A DNA stretch of 64,000 bases from Listeria innocua (GCF_028596125.1 NZ_CP117229.1:604001-668000), one strand, 5' to 3'. Positions 32,457 to 41,832 are shown, counted from the first letter of the stretch. The notes: generated from the sequence alone by a model not told the origin. Translations and numbers: made by a program.

Positions 32457-35147
32457 ATGCGGAAAGTATACGAAATATTTGTTTTAGACTGGCGCCGTCT
32501 CTTTAAAGCGCCTTTAGCTTTATTATTAGTTATTGCATTAATTATTTTGCCATCATTATATGCATGGTTTAATATTGAGGCACTTTGGGATCCTTATTCC
32601 AATACATCAGGAATCAAAGTAGCTGTTTCAATTGATGATGAAGGCGCAGAAGTAGACGTACCGGGAAAAAAGCCTCAACAAGTGAACGTTGGGGATCAGC
32701 TTAAGAAAACCCTTGAGAAAAATAAAAAACTTGGTTGGACTTTTGTTAGTGAAGAAGAAGCGAAAAAAGGCGTAAAAAGCGGAAAATATTATGCTTCGAT
32801 TCATATTCCGAAAAATTTCTCAGAGGATATGGTTTCGGTTGTAAGTGATAACGTCAAAAAACCAACAATTGATTACTCGGTTAATGAAAAAATCAATGCT
32901 ATCGCGCCAAAAATGACAGAAAGCGGAGCAACAACTATTGTAAATCAAATTAGTTCCGAGTTTGTGGGCACGGTGAGTAAGGCTGTTTTAGAAGAGTTTA
33001 ATAAAGCAGGAATTGATCTTGAAAACGAGTTACCGACAATTAGACGTTTAAAAACCAAAGTATTCCAAGTACAAGATGCTTTACCAGAACTTAAAAAAAT
33101 GGGTGCTGAGGCCGTCAAAATTGAAGCCAAATTACCTGAACTAAAAACGAAAGCAAATCAGGTTGTCGAACTAAATGAAAAAATCCCAGAACTAAATAAA
33201 GCGACAGAAAACGTTTTATTAGTAGAAGAACAGCTACCAAAAATCGATCAACTTGGTCAAGATATTCTTGTGCTCCAAAAGAAAATCCCAGAAATCAAAC
33301 AAATCGCGCAGTCAGTAAAAGAAGTAGATGAAAACTTCGGAACGATCAAAAAAACAGTCAATGACGCGGTGAATGAATCTGGTAAGGCGCTTGATGTGAT
33401 TGATACAGCGACAGCAGCGATTCCAACAGTTGAAAAAATCGCCCAAAATGGTAGTGGATATGTCGATAAAGTATCCGATTTTGCAGACGAAATTAATAAG
33501 TCATTTGATACGTTAGCACCTGCTATTAAACAAAACTTAACGCTAATGAAGCAAATGGCAGATAATATTTACCAAGTAACTGAAGCAATCAAAAATGGTT
33601 CTATCAACTCTGAACAGGCGATTTCCGAACTGAAGAAAATGGAAAACGATATTGATTCCTTACAACAAATGATTACAAAACAAACTGCAACTTTGGAAAG
33701 CTTAAATGAAACTTTACCGAATAAGCCGTTTACCGATTTAATTGCAAACTTAAAAACGATTAATAGCCAACTAGGCGCACAAAAGCAAACAATCACAAAA
33801 GTACGCACAGCACTAGAAAATGGTGAACAACCAGCTGAGGAACTTTTAAATCAATTGAATGAACAAGCCAAAAATGTTAGCGCAAAATTAGACCAAATTT
33901 TAGCAAACTATGATTCGGAAATTGTTCCAGCAATCAAAACCGGCTTAAATCAAATTCAAGGAGACTTAAAAGACAGCCAAAAATTACTACAAAACTTGCA
34001 AGCAAAAATCCCAGAAATCACTCAAGTATTGAAAGATTCCAGAGAAACACTGCAAACTGGGCAAACGTATTTAAAAGAATTTCAAGAGCGACTGCCAGAA
34101 ATCCAGAAAACTTTGGATGAAGCAACTAAGGTTATCAATACGAAACTAGATACAATTATCGCAGGTATTAACGAAGCAGCTGATTTTTATCAAAATGATT
34201 ATCCAAACGTAAAAGCTAATATCAAAAAAGCAGCCAACTTCATTCGCGATGATTTACCAGGACTCGAAAAAGAAATAAATCAAGCATCCAATCTGATCCA
34301 AGAAAAAATGCCAGAGTTCGAAAAAGCCGTTAAAATCGCAGCAAATCTTTCCAGAGAAGAACTGCCAGAATTTGAAAAAGCAATTAATAATGCCGCCAAT
34401 AAAATTACCGATTTCGATAAAAATTACGATTTGCAAAGTATTATTAAAATGCTAAGAAATGATGCCGATAAAGATAGTTCCTTTATTGCGAACCCGGTTA
34501 ATTTAAAAGAAACAAGTTACTACCCGATTCCAAACTACGGCTCGGCAAGCTCGCCATTTTATACAGCACTTTGTTTATGGGTTGGGGCGCTCTTGCTTAT
34601 CTCATTACTACGTGTTGATGTAGAGGTGCCAGCGGGGATTTTCAGCCATTACCATCGTTATTTTGGCCGATTATTAACGTTCTTATCCATCGGGTTAATG
34701 CAAGCACTTATTGTTACGCTCGGGAATATATTCTTGCTCGGTGTTTCCATCGCTGAACCCTTACTCCACGTGCTCTTTAGCATGTTTATCAGCGTGGTCT
34801 TTATGACGATTGTCTACACACTCGTTTCTTTATTTAATAACGTCGGAAAAGGTATTGCGATCATCTTGTTAGTACTACAAATTTCAGGAGCGGGCGGGAA
34901 CTTCCCAATTCAAGTCTCACCACCATTTTTCCAAGCGATTTATCCGTTCTTGCCGTTCACTTATGCCGTTAGTTTAATCCGAGAAAGTGTAGGCGGACTC
35001 TATATGCCAACTGTTTGGATTGACATGAGTGTTCTTGCTGGATTTGCCATTTTGTTCATTGCATTAGGTTTGTTACTCAAAAAACCGCTCGACAAAGTAG
35101 TACCAAAACTATCCGAAAAAGCAAAACGAAGCAAGCTTATTCACTAA
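32457..35147 (+). CDS. YhgE/Pip-domain membrane protein
   Basis: 897-residue-class protein (ORF from the ATG at 32457; AGGAGGTG 7 nt upstream). One N-terminal membrane helix (LALLLVIALIILPSLYAWFNI) leads into the YhgE/Pip N-domain with SGIKVAVSIDDEGA. A long heptad-rich region follows (about 200-660) with repeated KIPEIxxxxxxxKE and LPELEKxIxxAxN patterns. Five C-terminal helices close it (LCLWVGALLLISLL onward), an ABC-2-like permease half. The family includes phage infection protein Pip and parts of type VII/ESX-associated loci. It may extrude or bridge something at the wall; function unknown. Flanked by two GntR genes. Confidence 0.88.
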   Translation: MRKVYEIFVLDWRRLFKAPLALLLVIALIILPSLYAWFNIEALWDPYSNTSGIKVAVSIDDEGAEVDVPGKKPQQVNVGDQLKKTLEKNKKLGWTFVSEEEAKKGVKSGKYYASIHIPKNFSEDMVSVVSDNVKKPTIDYSVNEKINAIAPKMTESGATTIVNQISSEFVGTVSKAVLEEFNKAGIDLENELPTIRRLKTKVFQVQDALPELKKMGAEAVKIEAKLPELKTKANQVVELNEKIPELNKATENVLLVEEQLPKIDQLGQDILVLQKKIPEIKQIAQSVKEVDENFGTIKKTVNDAVNESGKALDVIDTATAAIPTVEKIAQNGSGYVDKVSDFADEINKSFDTLAPAIKQNLTLMKQMADNIYQVTEAIKNGSINSEQAISELKKMENDIDSLQQMITKQTATLESLNETLPNKPFTDLIANLKTINSQLGAQKQTITKVRTALENGEQPAEELLNQLNEQAKNVSAKLDQILANYDSEIVPAIKTGLNQIQGDLKDSQKLLQNLQAKIPEITQVLKDSRETLQTGQTYLKEFQERLPEIQKTLDEATKVINTKLDTIIAGINEAADFYQNDYPNVKANIKKAANFIRDDLPGLEKEINQASNLIQEKMPEFEKAVKIAANLSREELPEFEKAINNAANKITDFDKNYDLQSIIKMLRNDADKDSSFIANPVNLKETSYYPIPNYGSASSPFYTALCLWVGALLLISLLRVDVEVPAGIFSHYHRYFGRLLTFLSIGLMQALIVTLGNIFLLGVSIAEPLLHVLFSMFISVVFMTIVYTLVSLFNNVGKGIAIILLVLQISGAGGNFPIQVSPPFFQAIYPFLPFTYAVSLIRESVGGLYMPTVWIDMSVLAGFAILFIALGLLLKKPLDKVVPKLSEKAKRSKLIH

Positions 35148-35193
35148 AAATATTTCTATGATATAATTACTAGCGAATAGGGGGGCAGACTTG

Positions 35194-35841
35194 ATGGTAA
35201 ATAAATATAAAACGTTGGATAAAATGGTCTATAATTTACTTCTTGAAAAGATTAAAAAAGGCGATTTAGTCCGTAATGAGCATCTCGCTGAAGAAAAACT
35301 TGCCGCTGAATTCGGAGTTAGCCGGTCCCCACTTCGAAAAGCGATTGCTACTCTTACAGCTCAAGGCATTGTGAGCTATCACGAAAATAGTGGAGCAGTT
35401 TTAAACGATGTGCTCATTGGTTCAGACCGATACGTGCAATTAATGGATACCATCGATATTTTAGTTGATGCAGCAATAGCAAAAGTAGGGCACTTCAGTT
35501 TAGTAATGGATATAGAAAAACTACACGAACGTTTACAAGAGATGGAACGATTTTCTTATTTAACGGATGTTGAAAGTTATTTTGATGCACATCATCGTTT
35601 CATTCTTTGCTTAATTAGTTTTGCTGAAAATCCATATCAAGTGAAGATTGCAAAAGATATTTTCTTTCAAATGGTTCATTTTTCGGATGGTATTAATATT
35701 TTTAAATCAGTCGAAATTAGAGAATGGACCAATAAAAAAAGCAGCCAAATATATGAGCTACTCGCACAAGATAAAACCGAAATGGCAAGGAAGACAATTA
35801 AATCAATGTTTGCTGAACTTACAATTCAAGCGTATCGTTAA
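35194..35841 (+). CDS. GntR-family transcriptional regulator (second copy)
   Basis: 215 residues from the ATG at 35194 (GGGGGG 8 nt upstream; TTG at 35191 is an alternative). The winged helix YKTLDKMVYNLLLEKIKKGDLVRNEHLAEEKLAAEFGVSRSPLRKAIATLTAQGIVSYHENSGAVL parallels the regulator at 31774, as does the length and helical C-terminal domain. The two look like diverged paralogs bracketing the YhgE/Pip gene. It lies 46 nt after that gene and ends at the bidirectional terminator shared with the GNAT gene. Confidence 0.88.
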   Translation: MVNKYKTLDKMVYNLLLEKIKKGDLVRNEHLAEEKLAAEFGVSRSPLRKAIATLTAQGIVSYHENSGAVLNDVLIGSDRYVQLMDTIDILVDAAIAKVGHFSLVMDIEKLHERLQEMERFSYLTDVESYFDAHHRFILCLISFAENPYQVKIAKDIFFQMVHFSDGINIFKSVEIREWTNKKSSQIYELLAQDKTEMARKTIKSMFAELTIQAYR

Positions 35842-35872
35842 AAGAGCTGTCACAAAAGTGACAGCTCTTTTT
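35840..35872. terminator. bidirectional terminator
   Basis: AAAAGAGCTGTCAC pairs perfectly with GTGACAGCTCTTTT between convergent genes. The left arm contains the stop codon of the acetyltransferase. Confidence 0.9.
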
Positions 35873-36386
35873 GATATAAATTAAACCCATTCTTCTCACC
35901 AGAAAACATAAATCCATAACGCAGATACATTTGATTAAGGGCTTCGTTTGTTTTGATGCAGTCTAACCGAACAAACGGAACAGACATGTTAAGTGCCAAT
36001 TGTTCAGCAAAACTAATCATTTGTTTACTTAAAGAAATGCCACTAAAATCCCTTGATACCATTATTCGGTGTAAGTAATAAGCTGATTGTTCATGCCTAT
36101 CACCCCATAAATCTGTATCCCAGTCACTCGGCGTTTTCCTAATAATCATTACTCCAGCTAGTTTTCCATCAGCCGCTTCAAAAAGTGCAACTTCGCTAAG
36201 CTCAATCCGTTGTTCAATATTATGAACATCAAATCCATGTAAAATATCACTCCACTGGGTCGAACCCGATTCTTTTAACCAGCGCGCAGTATTTACCATT
36301 AACTCATTTATTGCTGAACGATCATTTGGCAAAGCAAAGCGGACTAGAAATTCCAGTCCGCCAGCTGTTATTTTATTTTGGTTCAT
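35850..36386 (-). CDS. GNAT-family N-acetyltransferase
   Basis: 178 residues. FLVRFALPNDRSAINELMVNTARWLKESG at the start, LAGVMIIRKTPSDWD, then YYLHRIMVSRDFSGISLSKQMISFAEQLA (acetyl-CoA loop, with Ser in place of some Gly) and FVRLDCIKTNEALNQMYLRYGF. This arrangement is like the PaiB/YkkB-type GNATs. It overlaps the 3' end of the DUF975 gene by 14 nt on the same strand and lacks a clear ribosome site, so translation is probably coupled to that gene. Substrate unknown. Confidence 0.85.
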   Translation of the reverse strand: MNQNKITAGGLEFLVRFALPNDRSAINELMVNTARWLKESGSTQWSDILHGFDVHNIEQRIELSEVALFEAADGKLAGVMIIRKTPSDWDTDLWGDRHEQSAYYLHRIMVSRDFSGISLSKQMISFAEQLALNMSVPFVRLDCIKTNEALNQMYLRYGFMFSGEKNGFNLYQKELSLL

Positions 36387-37413
36387 TATTGTCTTTTGGA
36401 GCCTCAGGAGCTTCTGGAGTCTCAGGAGTTTCTGGTACTTCTTTCGTTTCAGGAGCTTCTGGAACTTCTGGTGTTTCGGGTTCTATCGTTGTTTCAGGAG
36501 TTACTGGAGCTTCTGGTTCTACTTTTGTTTCAGGTGCTTTCGGAACTTCTGGTGTTTCAGGTTCTACCTTTGTTTCAGGTCCAAATCCCTCTGGATGAGT
36601 ATCTTCTACAAAAGGATCAGTTTCTCTTGTACCAAATGGATCAATTTCTTCTTCTACAATAACTGTTTCTTCGGTGTAAGTTCCTTCGCTTGCTGCATAT
36701 AAATCATCATAGAATACAGCGATAGAAGTGATTAGATACGGATAAACATAAAGTGAAATACCAAGTGTAAGTAACCAAGAAGCTAGTATTAATACCAGTC
36801 CACCAAATGTAGCTCCAGCAGCAAGTGCTGTAATTACTTCAGCAGGATCAGCAGTATAAGAAGTAGTAGCCATACCACCAGCAACGATTACAGTACCTGC
36901 AATTGCTACGGCTAAAGGAATTAAATACCAAAGTAAGAATGTAAGGGAAAGACCAAATAGTCTACCTTTATGCCCGTTCATCATATGGCGGCTTTCTGTA
37001 ATAGCATCAAGTGCTGAAATATTAGGATTATCGCGTAAAATAAAGAATGTTTGTGAATAGGAATATGTTTTAATAATTCCTGGTACGATTAGTAATAAGC
37101 TCCATAAGAATGTGAAAATAGAAATGAGCAAGTAAGCTAAAAACGTACGTCCAAATTGTTTAAAACCACTAAACATATAAGCAACATCTGGTTGTTCACG
37201 GCGGCTAATTGCTAAGTATACCCAAGCAACCCCCGTATAAAGTGGTCCAGTTAATAGAAATAGGGCAATCCAGCCAACAACAGGAATCCAACCAAGTACC
37301 CCTCCGCCAACGGTTTCAATTAACCATGCAAGAACAAATATCCCAATGGCAATACCCCAGTTGCCACGTAGCGACTCTTTAGCTGTCTGTTTTACTTGTG
37401 AAATAGTCATCAT
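36373..37413 (-). CDS. DUF975 membrane protein with Pro/Glu-repeat tail
   Basis: 346 residues. The start at 37413 is set by AAGGAG 8 nt upstream. Residues 1-245 have about six membrane segments of the DUF975 type (ISQVKQTAKESLRGNWGIAIGIF at the start; LLIVPGIIKTYSYSQTFFILRDNP in the middle). The last 90 residues are low-complexity repeats of ETPEVPEAPETKVEPEAP type, acidic and proline-rich, lacking a membrane anchor. Such tails form extended linkers; its side of the membrane is not known. The gene for a GNAT overlaps its end. Confidence 0.82.
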   Translation of the reverse strand: MMTISQVKQTAKESLRGNWGIAIGIFVLAWLIETVGGGVLGWIPVVGWIALFLLTGPLYTGVAWVYLAISRREQPDVAYMFSGFKQFGRTFLAYLLISIFTFLWSLLLIVPGIIKTYSYSQTFFILRDNPNISALDAITESRHMMNGHKGRLFGLSLTFLLWYLIPLAVAIAGTVIVAGGMATTSYTADPAEVITALAAGATFGGLVLILASWLLTLGISLYVYPYLITSIAVFYDDLYAASEGTYTEETVIVEEEIDPFGTRETDPFVEDTHPEGFGPETKVEPETPEVPKAPETKVEPEAPVTPETTIEPETPEVPEAPETKEVPETPETPEAPEAPKDNNEPK

Positions 37414-37600
37414 AATGAAAACTCCTTTTTAATTTATTTTTAAGTATAATAGCAAAAATACCTACTTTTAAAATAGCATACTTTTAGGCACTAATACAGC
37501 AATATGGAGCGGGATAAAAAAATGTTTAAAATAGGATTAATTTTCTAGCAATAGGGGAAAAGTAACGTTATATGATATGAATAATTTGGAGGTGGCGCAT

Positions 37601-37810
37601 ATGGCCCATGAGAGTTTAAGAGAATTAGAAGATCGATTAATTGAATTGCGACAACAATATCAAGAAGCGTTAAGCGAAACACGGGAGTTTGAAGACCCGC
37701 AACTTCAAAATGGACCAATTAATGCTGCTGAAGTAAGATTAAGTGCATTACGTCACGAAATCGCTGAAGTAGAGAAGAAAATTAAAAAAGTAGAAGGCAA
37801 TACCAAATAA
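37601..37810 (+). CDS. small coiled-coil protein, unknown function
   Basis: 69 residues from the ATG at 37601 (TTGGAGGTGG upstream; the earlier in-frame ATG at 37577 lies before the ribosome site). Sequence is almost wholly helical: ESLRELEDRLIELRQQYQEAL ... RLSALRHEIAEVEKKIKKVEG, with heptad spacing of Leu/Ile typical of a dimeric coiled coil. No enzyme motif or signal. It is followed by a strong terminator. The homologue is remembered as a stress-associated Listeria gene, but the promoter sequence here does not prove that. Confidence 0.78.
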   Translation: MAHESLRELEDRLIELRQQYQEALSETREFEDPQLQNGPINAAEVRLSALRHEIAEVEKKIKKVEGNTK

Positions 37811-37812
37811 GG

Positions 37813-37861
37813 AAAAGACGTCCTTTTGCTAATGTCATGTTAGCGAAAGGGCGTTTCTTTT
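37813..37861 (+). terminator. intrinsic terminator
   Basis: GACGTCCTTTTGCTAA pairs with TTAGCGAAAGGGCGTTTC, followed by TTTT. Confidence 0.8.
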
Positions 37862-37883
37862 ACGTAGGTTTGGAGGTATAACA

Positions 37884-38591
37884 ATGAAGCCAATTTTTGC
37901 TGTAGGAGATGTGCACGGGGAAATTACGCTTTTAGATGAGTTGTTAGAAAACTGGAATAAAGAGCAAGAACGGCTTTTGTTTGTAGGTGATTTAATTGAT
38001 CGCGGTGAAAATCCAGCGGCGGTACTTAGGCGTGTGAAAGAGCTCGCGGACGAAACCGAAGTGATCGTCTTAAAAGGCAATCATGAGCAAATGCTGCTCG
38101 ATTTTTTAGATAACCCTTCTGAAAAAATGCATTATTATTTGAGTCAAGGTGGGATGGAAACAATCCAATCTCTAATCGCTGACTCATTAGATAAAAAAAT
38201 GACGCCAGAAGGATTGGCTAAACGTGTACAGGAAGAAGCTTCTGAACTCATTGATTTCATTCGCCATTTGCCACTTTATTATGAAGAAGGTAAATATGTA
38301 TTTGTCCATGCGGGAGTAGATTTTTCTAAACCAAACTGGCATGATACGGAAGAACGTGATTTTTTCTGGATTCGCGAACCATTTTTATTCGGGAAAAATA
38401 AAACCGGGAAAGTCTTTATTTTTGGACATACTCCGGTGCAAAATTTACATAGCGATGGAAGTGCAAGAATATGGGTCTCTGAAGATAGAACCCGGCTTGA
38501 TATTGATGGTGGCGCCGTTTTTGGCGGCGAACTTCACGGAGTCGTCGTTGAAGAAAATGTAATTACAAAAAGTTTTTCCGTAAAAAAATAA
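37884..38591 (+). CDS. metallophosphoesterase (Ser/Thr protein phosphatase, PrpE/ApaH-like)
   Basis: 235 residues. All five PPP-type motifs are seen: GDVHGE (residues 8-13), GDLIDRGENP, KGNHEQMLLDFL, FVHAGVD and FIFGHTPVQN. Metal ligands Asp, His, Asp, Asn and His are complete. The insertion and overall size match the bacterial PrpE / bis(5'-nucleosyl)-tetraphosphatase branch. Could dephosphorylate proteins or Ap4A-like nucleotides; the Ser/Thr kinase at 5.9 kb is not adjacent, so partnership cannot be claimed. TTGGAGGT precedes the ATG. Confidence 0.9.
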   Translation: MKPIFAVGDVHGEITLLDELLENWNKEQERLLFVGDLIDRGENPAAVLRRVKELADETEVIVLKGNHEQMLLDFLDNPSEKMHYYLSQGGMETIQSLIADSLDKKMTPEGLAKRVQEEASELIDFIRHLPLYYEEGKYVFVHAGVDFSKPNWHDTEERDFFWIREPFLFGKNKTGKVFIFGHTPVQNLHSDGSARIWVSEDRTRLDIDGGAVFGGELHGVVVEENVITKSFSVKK

Positions 38592-38637
38592 GCATCGAAT
38601 GGGCTGTTTTTAAGAGCTCATTTGATGCTTTTTTATT
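38591..38637. terminator. intrinsic terminator
   Basis: AGCATCGAATGGGCT pairs with AGCTCATTTGATGCT, followed by T6, between convergent genes. Confidence 0.8.
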
Positions 38638-39200
38638 TAATAATACGGCGCCATAAATAAGTAAACGAGTACGCCAGTTAAGCTGACATATAGCCAAATT
38701 GGCATAGTCCAACGAACGATTTTTTTGTGTTTCTCAATTTGCATTGTCCAGCCCCACACAAGTGCAAATAGCGCTAGTGGAACAACGATTGCTGCTAAGA
38801 AACTATGTGTAATTAAAATGAAAAAGTAGATTGGTCGGATAATCCCAGTTCCGCCAAACGTAGAAGTTTCTGCTGAGAGATAATGGAACGTTAAGTAAGT
38901 TACTAAGAAGAATAAAGTTGATGTAAATGCTGCTAAAATGAAGCCACGATGCATTTTAATGTTTTTCTTTTTTATAATCGCCCAAAGTGCAATAACTAAA
39001 AATACAAAGGTAAAACTATTAAAGATGGCGTTCATTCGCGGGAAGATAGTAATGTCGAAATGTACTGCTCCTTGATACCCAATCGGTGAGAAGAAGAGTA
39101 GTAAAATCACTACAACCGCAACAAATGAAATAATCATTATCGGCCAAAAATAGTTTTTGTCTGATGTCGGTTTTGTAAGTTTTTCTTTATTGTGTTCCAT
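38637..39200 (-). CDS. DUF420 membrane protein (YozB/CtaM-like)
   Basis: 187 residues with five transmembrane segments. Conserved features of DUF420 are FFVLVTYLTFHYLSAETSTFGG, RPIYFFILITHSFLAAIVVPLALF and HKKIVRWTMPIWLYVSLTGVLVYLFM; the membrane histidines (about residues 108, 131 and 157) are typical. Relatives take part in cytochrome oxidase or heme handling in staphylococci and bacilli (CtaM); here this is by family only. It is convergent with the phosphatase gene and has its own ribosome site. Confidence 0.86.
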   Translation of the reverse strand: MEHNKEKLTKPTSDKNYFWPIMIISFVAVVVILLLFFSPIGYQGAVHFDITIFPRMNAIFNSFTFVFLVIALWAIIKKKNIKMHRGFILAAFTSTLFFLVTYLTFHYLSAETSTFGGTGIIRPIYFFILITHSFLAAIVVPLALFALVWGWTMQIEKHKKIVRWTMPIWLYVSLTGVLVYLFMAPYY

Positions 39201-39320
39201 GAAAAAAATAGCCCCCTAAATATAAAAAATTGCTGTACTTCTTTCATTATACATGACGAACATATCGGATGCGAAAGATTGAACTTTTGAGTTATAATGG
39301 GTTAGGAAAGGGTGTTTCTA

Positions 39321-39737
39321 ATGTCGATTATTGCGCGAGAACTAACAAAAGCGGAAGAAGCAGAAATTATCCGTTTAAAAGAAGAGGGCGAAGTGATGCT
39401 CGAAACTGACGGAACTCCAGAAGAGCGAATCGAAAAAATTGCCAAATATTTAAAAGATACCTCACCGGACTTCGATTTGGCGGAGGAACTTGGTTATATT
39501 TTAGGGTCTCTGTATGGAGAGGCTGTCCGTGAAAAGTATCAGTGGAGATGGCTGTTTATTTCTGAAAATGATGTAGAAGGATATGCAATTACATCAAAAG
39601 AACATGGTTATACATTAATGGCGCATGATTATTTTATGCAAGTAATTGTTCGAAATAAACCGGATAATAGTAAAAAGTTATTTGAATTAATGCCTGATAT
39701 GACAGGGAATAAGGACGGATTCCGAGTTATTGGATGA
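39321..39737 (+). CDS. conserved hypothetical protein
   Basis: 138 residues from the ATG at 39321 (AAAGGGTG upstream). Acidic, helical first half (LTKAEEAEIIRLKEEGEVMLETDGTPEERIEKIAKYLKD), then ELGYILGSLYGEAVREKYQWRWLFISENDVEGYAITSKEHGYTLMAHDYFMQVIV. It resembles small cytosolic proteins of DUF3806 type, but I cannot confirm a family. No signal peptide or metal site. It ends before a terminator and is the last conserved gene before the LPXTG cluster. Confidence 0.75.
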   Translation: MSIIARELTKAEEAEIIRLKEEGEVMLETDGTPEERIEKIAKYLKDTSPDFDLAEELGYILGSLYGEAVREKYQWRWLFISENDVEGYAITSKEHGYTLMAHDYFMQVIVRNKPDNSKKLFELMPDMTGNKDGFRVIG

Positions 39738-39776
39738 TGGGAAAAGTACGTTATTAAAATAGAAATAGATTATTAG

Positions 39777-39808
39777 AGAGAAAACATTCACGTGTTTTCT
39801 CTTTTTTT
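39777..39808 (+). terminator. intrinsic terminator
   Basis: AGAGAAAACA pairs with TGTTTTCTCT, followed by T7. Confidence 0.85.
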
Positions 39809-39844
39809 ATCGTTTATTTTTTATTTTCTTTCAAAATTAAATAA

Positions 39845-39951
39845 TAGTCACATTTTAGACATAATAACGAGGTGATTGTTCACTGTTTAGACACAATCGC
39901 CGGGAAACAAGTGATACTAATGGACTTCTGAGAAAAATCGCCATGTATAAT
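39845..39951 (+). promoter_or_regulatory. upstream region of the internalin-like gene with shared boxes
   Basis: TAGTCACATTTTAGACATAAT (39845-39865) and a diverged copy TTCACTGTTTAGACACAAT (39879-39897) precede TACTAATGGACT (39915-39926) and TATAAT (39946-39951). The first and third elements recur upstream of the LPXTG gene at 44279. Confidence 0.5.
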
Positions 39952-40023
39952 GTAATTTAGATGGTTTATTTTATGATTCTGCAACTAAAAAAACTGACAT
40001 CTAAAGAAGAAAGGAACGGATAT

Positions 40024-41814
40024 ATGATAAACAAACAACATTTTTATAAAGTAATTCAGGCTTTTATTGGGGTTCTTTTAATAGGGAGTGTTTTTATATG
40101 GCTTGGGTCAAATAATGATGTAAATGCTGAAGAACAGAGCATTACCGAACCTACACCAATAAACGAAATTTTTCCCGATGCTAAATTAGCAGAAGTAATG
40201 AGAAACTATCTTAGCAAGACGAATGTCACTGATACTGTTACGCAAGAAGAACTGAATAACATAACTATTGTAGGTGCAACTTCAACTGGGATTGAGTCGC
40301 TTGAGGGAATACAATATCTGCCAAATGTGACGACTTTTAACTTTAACGGAGAAAAAATACAGGATATTAGCTTTTTATCAAATTCTACAAAGTTAGAGAA
40401 TCTGGACCTGTCAGGGAATCCAATAAAAGATTTTAGTCCGATTGCAAACCTAACAAAATTGCACACTCTTAATTTAATGAATTGTGAGATAAGCGACATT
40501 AGTTTTATCACAAATTTAACCGAGTTGAAAAGCCTTTATCTTAGTAACAATCGCATAACTAACATAAGCCCATTAGCTAATTTAACTAAATTAGACTATT
40601 TAATTATTGAAAATAACCAAATTACTGATTTAACTCCGCTTAAAAATATGAAAAACCTCAATAATTTAGTTATAAGTGGAAATCAGATAAATGACATCAC
40701 AACAATTGCTGAATTAACGAGTTTGCAGAATTTATCTATTAGTGACAATCAAATTGTGGATATTAGCCCATTAGCTAATTTAAACAACCTAAATTCTTTA
40801 GCTATCCATAAGAATAATATTGTTGATACAAGTCCATTGGCTAATTTGACGCAATTAAAGTTTATAAACATACGAGATAATCAGATAGATGATATTACCG
40901 GATTAACTAATCTAACTAATTTAACCAATCTACATTTAGGTGGAAATGAAATATCAGATCTAACGCCACTTGCGAATTTGACTAATTTAAACCTTTTGGA
41001 TTTAACTAATAACCAAATAAGTGAGGTTATACCTTTAGCTAATTTAACGAATCTATCCAATCTTTGGTTAAATGGAAACAATATAATCGATATTAGTCCA
41101 TTGAAAGATTTAAAGGGTTTAAAAAATTTAAGTTTGTCTGATCAGCGAATACAGAAAAATCCTGAGTTGTTTAAAACCAATTTTACCTTAACTAACAATA
41201 TAAAAGATTTAGACGGCGGATTAGTTGAGATAACGGATATTAGTCATAATGGGACCTACGATAACCCGATTGTTACTTGGGAGTTGCCTAGATATGTAAA
41301 TGAAATTAGTTATAAATATACACAACATGTGCAGATTGGTAATTCTAAGACGGATTACGATGTGACGGTTACACAGCCACTTATATTACCATCGCATACT
41401 GTGAACTTTATAGTAGACGATGTTTTAAAAACAAGTTTAGAAGTAAAGGAAGAAGCGTTGATTACACAACCAGCCGCACCGAAAAAAGCAGGATACACAT
41501 TTACTGGATGGTATGACGCGAAAACAGGCGGAAACAAATGGGATTTTGAAACAGCTGAAATGCCGAGAAATGATATGACTTTATATGCGCAGTTTAGCGA
41601 AAATGAAGTTATCCCAGTTGATGAAGACGTTGATCTTATTGTTGAAGAAAGCGGACCAGTGCAAGAAAGTAATGATGACGTACCACCAGTTACTGAACCG
41701 ACAAAAAATATCGTAATGCTTCCGAAAACAGGAGACAGTAACAACATGTTATTTGTTGGATTAGGTTTGTTATTGTTCGGAACAGGGGTTGTTATTAGTA
41801 AAAAACTCCGCTAA
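40024..41814 (+). CDS. LPXTG-anchored internalin-like leucine-rich repeat protein
   Basis: 596 residues from the ATG at 40024 (AAAGGAACG upstream). Signal peptide with FIGVLLIGSVFIWLG and cleavage near VNAEEQ. The internalin cap PINEIFPDAKLAEVMRNYL is followed by about thirteen 22-residue repeats of type LxxLxxLxLxxNxIxDIxPLANLT (residues 85-375), then an Ig-like inter-repeat region. One B repeat follows (VNFIVDDVLKTSLEV ... FTGWYDAKTGGNKWDF). LPKTGDSNN, a hydrophobic helix and KKLR end it. Sortase A would link it to the wall. Internalins bind host proteins; the ligand here is unknown. From memory it corresponds to lin0661 of L. innocua. Confidence 0.93.
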   Translation: MINKQHFYKVIQAFIGVLLIGSVFIWLGSNNDVNAEEQSITEPTPINEIFPDAKLAEVMRNYLSKTNVTDTVTQEELNNITIVGATSTGIESLEGIQYLPNVTTFNFNGEKIQDISFLSNSTKLENLDLSGNPIKDFSPIANLTKLHTLNLMNCEISDISFITNLTELKSLYLSNNRITNISPLANLTKLDYLIIENNQITDLTPLKNMKNLNNLVISGNQINDITTIAELTSLQNLSISDNQIVDISPLANLNNLNSLAIHKNNIVDTSPLANLTQLKFINIRDNQIDDITGLTNLTNLTNLHLGGNEISDLTPLANLTNLNLLDLTNNQISEVIPLANLTNLSNLWLNGNNIIDISPLKDLKGLKNLSLSDQRIQKNPELFKTNFTLTNNIKDLDGGLVEITDISHNGTYDNPIVTWELPRYVNEISYKYTQHVQIGNSKTDYDVTVTQPLILPSHTVNFIVDDVLKTSLEVKEEALITQPAAPKKAGYTFTGWYDAKTGGNKWDFETAEMPRNDMTLYAQFSENEVIPVDEDVDLIVEESGPVQESNDDVPPVTEPTKNIVMLPKTGDSNNMLFVGLGLLLFGTGVVISKKLR

Positions 41815-41832
41815 AACAAGGAACAATTATTT

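Noticed and set aside
36311-36598. Ser/Gly-rich frame with GASGVSG-type repeats on the + strand
   Set aside because: It is the antisense image of the Pro/Glu repeat tail of the DUF975 protein; low complexity on one strand makes long open frames on the other.
40200-41150. Regularly spaced 66-bp pattern reminiscent of an array
   Set aside because: This is the leucine-rich repeat coding sequence of the internalin-like gene, with an intact reading frame; no CRISPR repeat-spacer structure.
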